Position numbers and translations under genes: made by a program. From positions 1 to 9,403 of the forward strand of contig JANPJJ010000180.1 in assembly GCA_031425455.1 (NCBI GenBank): a stretch of DNA of 9,403 nt, in the 5' to 3' direction. The notes under the pieces were generated by a model that was not told the origin of the DNA, ran no database searches, and saw only the letters and a list, made by a program, of their open reading frames with translations. This stretch comes from Sandaracinobacteroides sp031425455. Its GTDB lineage: Bacteria; Pseudomonadota; Alphaproteobacteria; Sphingomonadales; Sphingomonadaceae. Shown in pieces: positions 6,183-9,403 of this stretch (positions are counted from its first letter, which is position 1; each line of letters begins with the position of its first letter).

Positions 6183-7081
6183 CAGTGGTCGCGTTCGATC
6201 GTGAAGCGGGCGATGGCGCGAAGCAGATTGGCTTCGGGGCCGAAGCCATGGAGGTGATCGATCGCCTGATCGATCAGCATCTGGGCCTGGTTGCGGGCAC
6301 GATCGACGCCCAGCAGCGACACGAAGGTGGATTTGCCGGCGCCCATGTCCTTGCGCAGGGCCTTGCCTGCGGTCGCCTGGTCGCCTTCCACGTCCAGCAG
6401 GTCGTCGGCGATCTGGAACGCCAGCCCCAGGTCGCGGGCATAGCCCTTCAGCTTCAGTCGGGTGCCATGGCCGACCTTGCCCATGATGGCGCCGGCCTCC
6501 ACCGAAAAGGCGATCAGTGCCCCGGTCTTCAACTGTTGCAGCCGGGTCGTGGTCGGCAGGTCGAACACGGTCGTTTCGGCTGCGAGGTCCATCATCTGGC
6601 CGCCAGCCATTCCCGCCGGACCCGAGGCGCGGGCCAGCTCCAGCACCAGTTCGGATCTCACGAACGGGTCTTCATGGGTGGCCTCGTCCGCCAGCAGCTC
6701 GAACGCGACTGCGAACAGGCTGTCGCCCGTCAGCACCGCAGTCGCTTCGTCGAACGCCTTGTGGACCGTCGGCTTCCCCCGCCTCAAATCGTCGTCGTCC
6801 ATGCAGGGCAGGTCATCGTGAACCAGGCTGTAGCAATGCACCGCCTCGATCGCGAGGGCGACCCGGATCGCGCGTTCCCGGTCGACGTTGAAGAGATCGC
6901 AGCTGGCGACCACCAGCAGCGGACGCATGCGCTTGCCGCCGCCCATCACCGCGTGGCGCATCGCCCGGTACAGCGGCGCGCGCGCGTCTTCGGGCACGGC
7001 AAGCAGCCGGTCGAACCGGGCGTCGACCGCTTCGCCGATGGCATCGAGCGCAGGCTTCAGGCTGAGGCTTGGAGGTGTCAC
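6182..7081 (-). CDS. ispA: Farnesyl diphosphate synthase (short-chain isoprenyl diphosphate synthase)
   Basis: IspA condenses isopentenyl diphosphate with dimethylallyl and geranyl diphosphate to make farnesyl diphosphate, the precursor of quinone side chains, undecaprenyl phosphate, hopanoids and carotenoids. The 299-residue protein has GGGKRMRP (47-54), the first aspartate-rich motif DDLPCMD (89-95) with the two-residue insertion typical of bacterial FPP synthases, GQMMDL (161-166), the KTGALI block, and the second aspartate-rich motif DDLLD (226-230). Tyr84 and Ser85, five and four residues before the first motif, match the YS of bacterial FPP synthases and favour a C15 product. The start is GTG at 7081, nine bases after the xseB stop, and no better in-frame start lies before the first conserved block. 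A dxs gene often follows ispA in other proteobacteria, but here coaD follows. Confidence 0.95.
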   Translation of the reverse strand: MTPPSLSLKPALDAIGEAVDARFDRLLAVPEDARAPLYRAMRHAVMGGGKRMRPLLVVASCDLFNVDRERAIRVALAIEAVHCYSLVHDDLPCMDDDDLRRGKPTVHKAFDEATAVLTGDSLFAVAFELLADEATHEDPFVRSELVLELARASGPAGMAGGQMMDLAAETTVFDLPTTTRLQQLKTGALIAFSVEAGAIMGKVGHGTRLKLKGYARDLGLAFQIADDLLDVEGDQATAGKALRKDMGAGKSTFVSLLGVDRARNQAQMLIDQAIDHLHGFGPEANLLRAIARFTIERDH

Positions 7082-7090
7082 GTGGGCAAA

Positions 7091-7333
7091 TCAGCCTGGA
7101 AAGGGCGTTTCGGAAACCGGCCGACCCTCGGGGTCGAGCTGAAGCTGGGCAATGCGCGCCTCGGCCGACGACAACCTGGATTCGCAATGCGTCTTCAGCG
7201 CCTGCGCCTCTTCATAGAGCCCGATCGCGGCCTCCAGCGGCGCGTCTCCGGATTCGAGCTGCCGGACGATCGCCTCCAGCCGCTGCAACGCGGCTTCGAA
7301 GCTCAGGGCCGAAATATCGTCTGTCGCTGGCAT
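7091..7333 (-). CDS. xseB: Exodeoxyribonuclease VII small subunit
   Basis: XseB is the small helical subunit of exonuclease VII, which degrades single-stranded DNA with XseA (not in this window). The protein has 80 residues from the ATG at 7333 and carries the family core LSFEAALQRLEAIVRQLESG followed by APLEAAIGLYEEAQALK, an antiparallel helical pair. The frame could start 13 codons earlier at 7372, but that start lies inside a hairpin, while the ATG at 7333 has a clear Shine-Dalgarno (GGGAG at 7343-7339, five bases away) and gives the usual length. It lies upstream of ispA with a 9-base gap, the common proteobacterial xseB-ispA pairing, and is probably the first gene of the xseB-ispA-coaD transcript. 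Confidence 0.94.
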   Translation of the reverse strand: MPATDDISALSFEAALQRLEAIVRQLESGDAPLEAAIGLYEEAQALKTHCESRLSSAEARIAQLQLDPEGRPVSETPFPG

Positions 7334-7338
7334 GCACT

Positions 7339-7343
7339 CTCCC
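7339..7343 (-). promoter_or_regulatory. Ribosome binding site of xseB
   Basis: On the - strand GGGAG is followed by AGTGC and then ATG at 7333. It is one of the clearest Shine-Dalgarno sequences in the window and decides between the two possible xseB starts (7372 or 7333). Confidence 0.7.
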
Positions 7344-7365
7344 AGATGGCTCGCCTTTGGACGGG

Positions 7366-7405
7366 GGCGCATGGCCGGTCAAGCCGGGAGCGGCGGCCAT
7401 GCGCC
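7366..7405 (-). terminator. GC-rich hairpin directly after the YceI/b561 operon
   Basis: There is a perfect 11-bp inverted repeat, GGCGCATGGCC (7366-7376) and GGCCATGCGCC (7395-7405), with an 18-base loop. Its outer edge abuts the stop codon of the second YceI gene (7406-7408). The position suggests a transcription stop or mRNA 3'-end protector separating the YceI operon from xseB. No run of T follows on the - strand (the next bases are CCCCGTCC), so it is not a canonical intrinsic terminator. An operator for a dimeric regulator of xseB is an alternative, since it lies only 32 bases upstream of the xseB start. Confidence 0.5.
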
Positions 7406-7951
7406 TCAACCGGCGCGGGTGGCCGTAATCCGCACCTTCACCGGCACGCGAAACCCGACCCAGCTTGCCGAAGGATCGCTTGCCAGCCCGATCCGGAAGG
7501 CGCGGCGGTCCAGCACGGCCTCGCCGGTCATCACGGCGCGGTCGCCCTTCATGGCAAGCGTGAAGGGCAGTGTGACCGGGACGGCAGCGCCGCGCAGGCT
7601 GAGCGTGCCCCTGGCCACATATTGGCCTGGCTTGCCGGGGGCAAACGACGTCAGTTGCAGCCGGGCGGTCGGCGAACGCTTCACGTCGAACCAGTCTGCC
7701 GTTGGCAGGCTTCCGTTTACCGTGCGGTCGTCGGTGGTCGCGGCGGCGAGATCGATGGTGGCATCGACCCGCGCTTCGGCGAGCTTGTTCGGATCGAAAC
7801 GGATGCTGGCGGCAAAACGCGGGAAACGGCCCTGCACGATCTGACCGTTCCAGTCGGCACTGAATCCAAGGCTGCTTTGCGCCGGGACGACAGTCCACTG
7901 GCTGGCAGCCGCGGGAGCGGCCGCCAGCAGGAGCAGGGCAAGACGGATCAT
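7406..7951 (-). CDS. YceI family periplasmic protein (second copy, distal gene of operon)
   Basis: YceI proteins are small periplasmic lipocalin-like beta barrels; a Thermus member was crystallised with a bound polyisoprenoid. This 181-residue protein begins MIRLALLLLAAAPAAASQW, a signal peptide with likely cleavage near residue 16. The rest is beta-rich with the family pattern: an SxLGF strand near the N-terminus, a middle block with DRTVNGSLPTADWFDVKRSP, then GTLSLRGAAVPVTLPFTL, and a final strand WVGFRVPVKVRITA. It lacks the KTHASLTWQV-type opening of the first YceI gene and is clearly diverged from it, so this is not a recent duplication. The ATG at 7951 overlaps the cytochrome b561 stop as ATGA, and no strong Shine-Dalgarno is seen, so it is translationally coupled. 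Frames starting further upstream are shadows of the b561 gene. Confidence 0.88.
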   Translation of the reverse strand: MIRLALLLLAAAPAAASQWTVVPAQSSLGFSADWNGQIVQGRFPRFAASIRFDPNKLAEARVDATIDLAAATTDDRTVNGSLPTADWFDVKRSPTARLQLTSFAPGKPGQYVARGTLSLRGAAVPVTLPFTLAMKGDRAVMTGEAVLDRRAFRIGLASDPSASWVGFRVPVKVRITATRAG

Positions 7952-8523
7952 GCCCGCGGTCGGACGAACGGCAGCATGCGCGCCAGCACATCGTCGCGGT
8001 CGAAATAATGATGCTTGAGCGCGCCCGCGACATGCAGCGCCAGCAGGCCCGCACCGGCGTATGCGAGCAACTCGTGCGCTTCGTTGGCGCTTCCCGAAAC
8101 CGCCTTGCTGGTCTCGATCGGCAAGTGCGGCCATTCGAACAGGCCGAACCAGATGGTCGGGAAGCCGAGCGGGCTTGCCGAGACCATGATCCAGCCGGTC
8201 AGCGGTACCAGGATCATGACCCCGTAGAATCCCCAGTGGCTGAGGTGGGCGAGCGCGCGTTCGGTCGGCGTCATATGGCCGGGCAGCGCCGGGCGGTCCG
8301 TGGTCAGCCGAAGCACGAGCCGCATCAGGCTAAGTACGAGGATGGTGAGGCCGGTGCTCTTGTGTAGCTGGATCACCTGGAACCCCAGCCGCTTCTGCGC
8401 CGGATCGGCCGAATCCAGCAGGTCGCCCATCAGCAGCCCGCCGGCGAAGTTGCCGATCAGAAGCGCGGCGATCAGCCAGTGGAAGGTGATTGCCGCGCGG
8501 CTGTAGCCCGACCGTTCCGCCAT
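7948..8523 (-). CDS. Cytochrome b561 (CybB/YceJ-like)
   Basis: This is an inner-membrane di-heme b-type cytochrome of 191 residues, the usual CybB size. Four membrane helices can be read at roughly 10-32, 55-75, 96-116 and 148-168. Histidines at the positions expected for the two hemes are His15 (TFHWL), His54 (LHKSTG), His150 (EAHELLAY) and His164 (LHVAGALKHH). CybB-type proteins exchange electrons with quinones; E. coli CybB has been described as a superoxide:ubiquinone oxidoreductase, but the role of this copy is inference. The ATG at 8523 shares one base with the stop of the upstream YceI gene (TGATG), and its own stop overlaps the next YceI start. E. coli also pairs a b561 gene with yceI (yceJ-yceI). 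Here the b561 gene lies between two yceI genes. Confidence 0.95.
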   Translation of the reverse strand: MAERSGYSRAAITFHWLIAALLIGNFAGGLLMGDLLDSADPAQKRLGFQVIQLHKSTGLTILVLSLMRLVLRLTTDRPALPGHMTPTERALAHLSHWGFYGVMILVPLTGWIMVSASPLGFPTIWFGLFEWPHLPIETSKAVSGSANEAHELLAYAGAGLLALHVAGALKHHYFDRDDVLARMLPFVRPRA

Positions 8524-9140
8524 CAGGCCGGCTTCTTCTCGAACTCGGCCTCGATGATGAGATTGATGTCATCGCCGATGAACGGAAGCAGCTCCTTCGA
8601 ACCGAAATCGGAGCGCTTGATGCTGCCGGTCGCGGAGAAGCCCAGCATCGGCACCTTGCGCATCGGGTGGTCCATCGCGCCGTTCAGGGTCACGTCCAGT
8701 GTGACCGGCTTGGTGACGCCCAGGAAGGTGAGATTGCCGGCAAGCTTTCCGGTGTTGGCGCCGGTCGCCGTCAGCCCGGTGGATTGGAAGGCGATGGTGG
8801 GGTGCTGCCCGGCCTTCAGAAACTTCTCCGCGACCACCTTGTCGAAATCCTCCTTCTCGGGGAAGGGGAAGTCGGTGCGAACGCTCTTCGGGTCGATCAT
8901 GACGTTGACCGACGATCTGGTGGGGTCGGCCGGATCGAGCCTGATGGTTGCGTCGAAGCCGACGAAGCGGGCGGTATAGTTGGAAAGCCCCAGATGCTTC
9001 ACCTGCCAGGTCAGGCTGGCGTGGGTCTTTTCAAGCACATAGTCACCGGCGGGAACCTTCAGAGGTGCCGCCTGTGCCAGAAGCGGCGTGGCGGCCAGCA
9101 TCATTCCCGCAACTGCCAATGCCTTGAATCGCGTCACCAT
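8523..9140 (-). CDS. yceI: YceI family periplasmic protein (first copy, lead gene of operon)
   Basis: This is a periplasmic lipocalin-like protein of 205 residues. The signal peptide is about residues 1-24 (MVTRFKALAVAGMMLAATPL followed by LAQA), with likely cleavage after AQA. The mature part opens with the classic YceI pattern YVLEKTHASLTWQVKHLGLS, followed by YTARFVGFDATIRLDP, a long middle with KSVRTDFPFPEKEDFD and QHPTIAFQST, GNLTFLGVTKPVTLDV, and a C-terminal GFSATGSIKRSDFG block, all in family order. An ATG at 9158 would add six residues, but the ATG at 9140 has GAGGGAG (9153-9147) six bases upstream and gives a cleaner signal peptide. A carrier or stabiliser of an isoprenoid or quinone-like lipid is the best guess from the family. 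It leads a three-gene operon with cytochrome b561. Confidence 0.94.
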   Translation of the reverse strand: MVTRFKALAVAGMMLAATPLLAQAAPLKVPAGDYVLEKTHASLTWQVKHLGLSNYTARFVGFDATIRLDPADPTRSSVNVMIDPKSVRTDFPFPEKEDFDKVVAEKFLKAGQHPTIAFQSTGLTATGANTGKLAGNLTFLGVTKPVTLDVTLNGAMDHPMRKVPMLGFSATGSIKRSDFGSKELLPFIGDDINLIIEAEFEKKPA

Positions 9141-9146
9141 CGCCTG

Positions 9147-9153
9147 CTCCCTC
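9147..9153 (-). promoter_or_regulatory. Ribosome binding site of the lead yceI gene
   Basis: GAGGGAG on the - strand lies six bases before the ATG at 9140. It supports that start over the ATG at 9158, which has no purine-rich stretch upstream. Confidence 0.65.
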
Positions 9154-9174
9154 AACATGGTTACCCAGCGTCAA

Positions 9175-9203
9175 GGGATAGACGGTGGCTTGCGGCCCGA
9201 CAA
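9175..9203 (-). promoter_or_regulatory. Possible sigma70-type promoter of the yceI-b561-yceI operon
   Basis: On the - strand TTGTCG (9203-9198) and TATCCC (9180-9175) are 17 bases apart, 34 bases upstream of the chosen yceI start. The match to consensus is partial. It is the best candidate in the gap between the upstream gene's repeat and yceI. Confidence 0.3.
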
Positions 9204-9249
9204 GCACAGGTTGAAAGGCCGGGGAAGTCCGTGTCCCGGGTTTCAGCCC

Positions 9250-9317
9250 CGGCGGAACGCCGCAAGTGCGACGGCACGCCGGCCGCCAGGCCGAACTCGA
9301 TGCCTCTCGGCATCGAG
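9250..9317 (-). repeat. Structured dispersed repeat, copy C (with leading hairpin, inverted)
   Basis: This is the same element as at 5532-5600, in opposite orientation. The leading hairpin is a 9-bp perfect stem, CTCGATGCC-TCTC-GGCATCGAG (9296-9317), two bases after the stop codon of the gene to the right. The body (9298-9250 read on the - strand) matches copy A at 42 and copy B at 44 of 49 bases. The inner hairpin reads GTGC-CGTC-GCAC, again with both sides of the stem changed together. It lies between the SapC-like gene and the yceI promoter region. Confidence 0.8.
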
Positions 9318-9318
9318 C

Positions 9319-9403
9319 CTAGGCAGCAGCCAGTTCGCCGTTCATCACTGCAAACAGCTCGCGCATCTGCGACAGCGAGAAGAGATGGGCATAGACCAGG
9401 CCC
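9319..9403 (-). CDS. C-terminal end of a possible SapC family protein (cut by the window edge)
   Basis: A frame on the - strand enters from the right edge and stops with TAG at 9321-9319. The 27 visible residues begin GLVYAHLFSLSQMRELFAVM and end in NGELAAA. The YAHLFSL stretch recalls the C-terminus of SapC-like proteins of alphaproteobacteria, but this is from memory and the piece is short. Codon use is G/C-ending like the neighbours. It reads in the same direction as the yceI operon but is separated from it by about 180 bases holding repeat copy C and a possible promoter, so it is probably a separate transcript. Confidence 0.55.
   Translation of the reverse strand, partial: GLVYAHLFSLSQMRELFAVMNGELAAA

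Noticed and set aside
6185..8008. A 607-codon open frame on the + strand, opposite ispA, xseB and the distal yceI gene
   Set aside because: It is antisense to three genes with clear family motifs and runs across an intergenic hairpin as well. Its composition (rich in Arg, Gly, Gln, His) is what G/C-ending codons give when read backwards, and no domain is recognisable.
9254..9280. GGAAC sequence that could be a general-stress (EcfG-type) promoter
   Set aside because: The GGAAC belongs to the repeat body, and no CGTT-like element lies 16-17 bases downstream in any copy.
1..9403. A new defence, toxin-antitoxin or mobile system
   Set aside because: All gene space is filled by housekeeping or metabolic genes in an order typical of a stable chromosome region. 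No transposase, integrase, tRNA attachment site, composition shift or defence-type domain was seen.

Overview
The window (about 65% GC by eye) looks like chromosomal DNA of an alphaproteobacterium, most likely a sphingomonad. This rests on the proteins' general resemblance to that group, the neighbourhood coaD - periplasmic cyclophilin - queA - tgt, strong G/C bias at third codon positions, and short dispersed hairpin repeats between genes. No search could be run, so the taxon is an inference.

Layout. Bases 1-2488 are on the + strand: the tail of an unidentified gene, a cytochrome P450 (162-1541), and a membrane-anchored alpha/beta hydrolase whose TTG start overlaps the P450 stop. Everything from 2608 to the right edge is on the - strand, so tgt and the hydrolase converge on a paired inverted REP-like repeat (2519-2599). 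Read in the direction of transcription (right to left), the - strand holds the tail of a possible SapC-like gene (9319-9403); a three-gene operon of YceI, cytochrome b561 and a second YceI, joined by 1- and 4-base overlaps (9140-7406); a strong GC-rich hairpin (7366-7405); xseB, ispA and coaD (7333-5691); 215 bases carrying two copies of a structured repeat; a periplasmic cyclophilin (5475-4822); a single REP-like hairpin; and queA-tgt, which overlap by 8 bases.

How the genes work together. QueA and Tgt are both enzymes of tRNA queuosine synthesis: Tgt inserts preQ1 and QueA converts it to epoxyqueuosine. IspA makes farnesyl diphosphate, XseB is the small subunit of exonuclease VII, and CoaD makes dephospho-CoA; these are housekeeping genes sharing a transcript. 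The YceI/b561 operon is probably an inner-membrane and periplasmic redox or quinone-related unit. The P450 and hydrolase are translationally coupled and probably act on the same lipophilic substrate, which cannot be named.

No defence system, mobile element, RNA gene or CRISPR array was found. The most interesting non-genic signal is a 49-base dispersed repeat in three copies (two near 5552-5659, one inverted at 9250-9298). It has adjacent hairpins, and the differences between copies include compensating base-pair changes. A second repeat family (2519-2599 and 4788-4818) shows the same behaviour. Several genes have open frames that run upstream into repeats or neighbouring genes; the starts given here are corrected.
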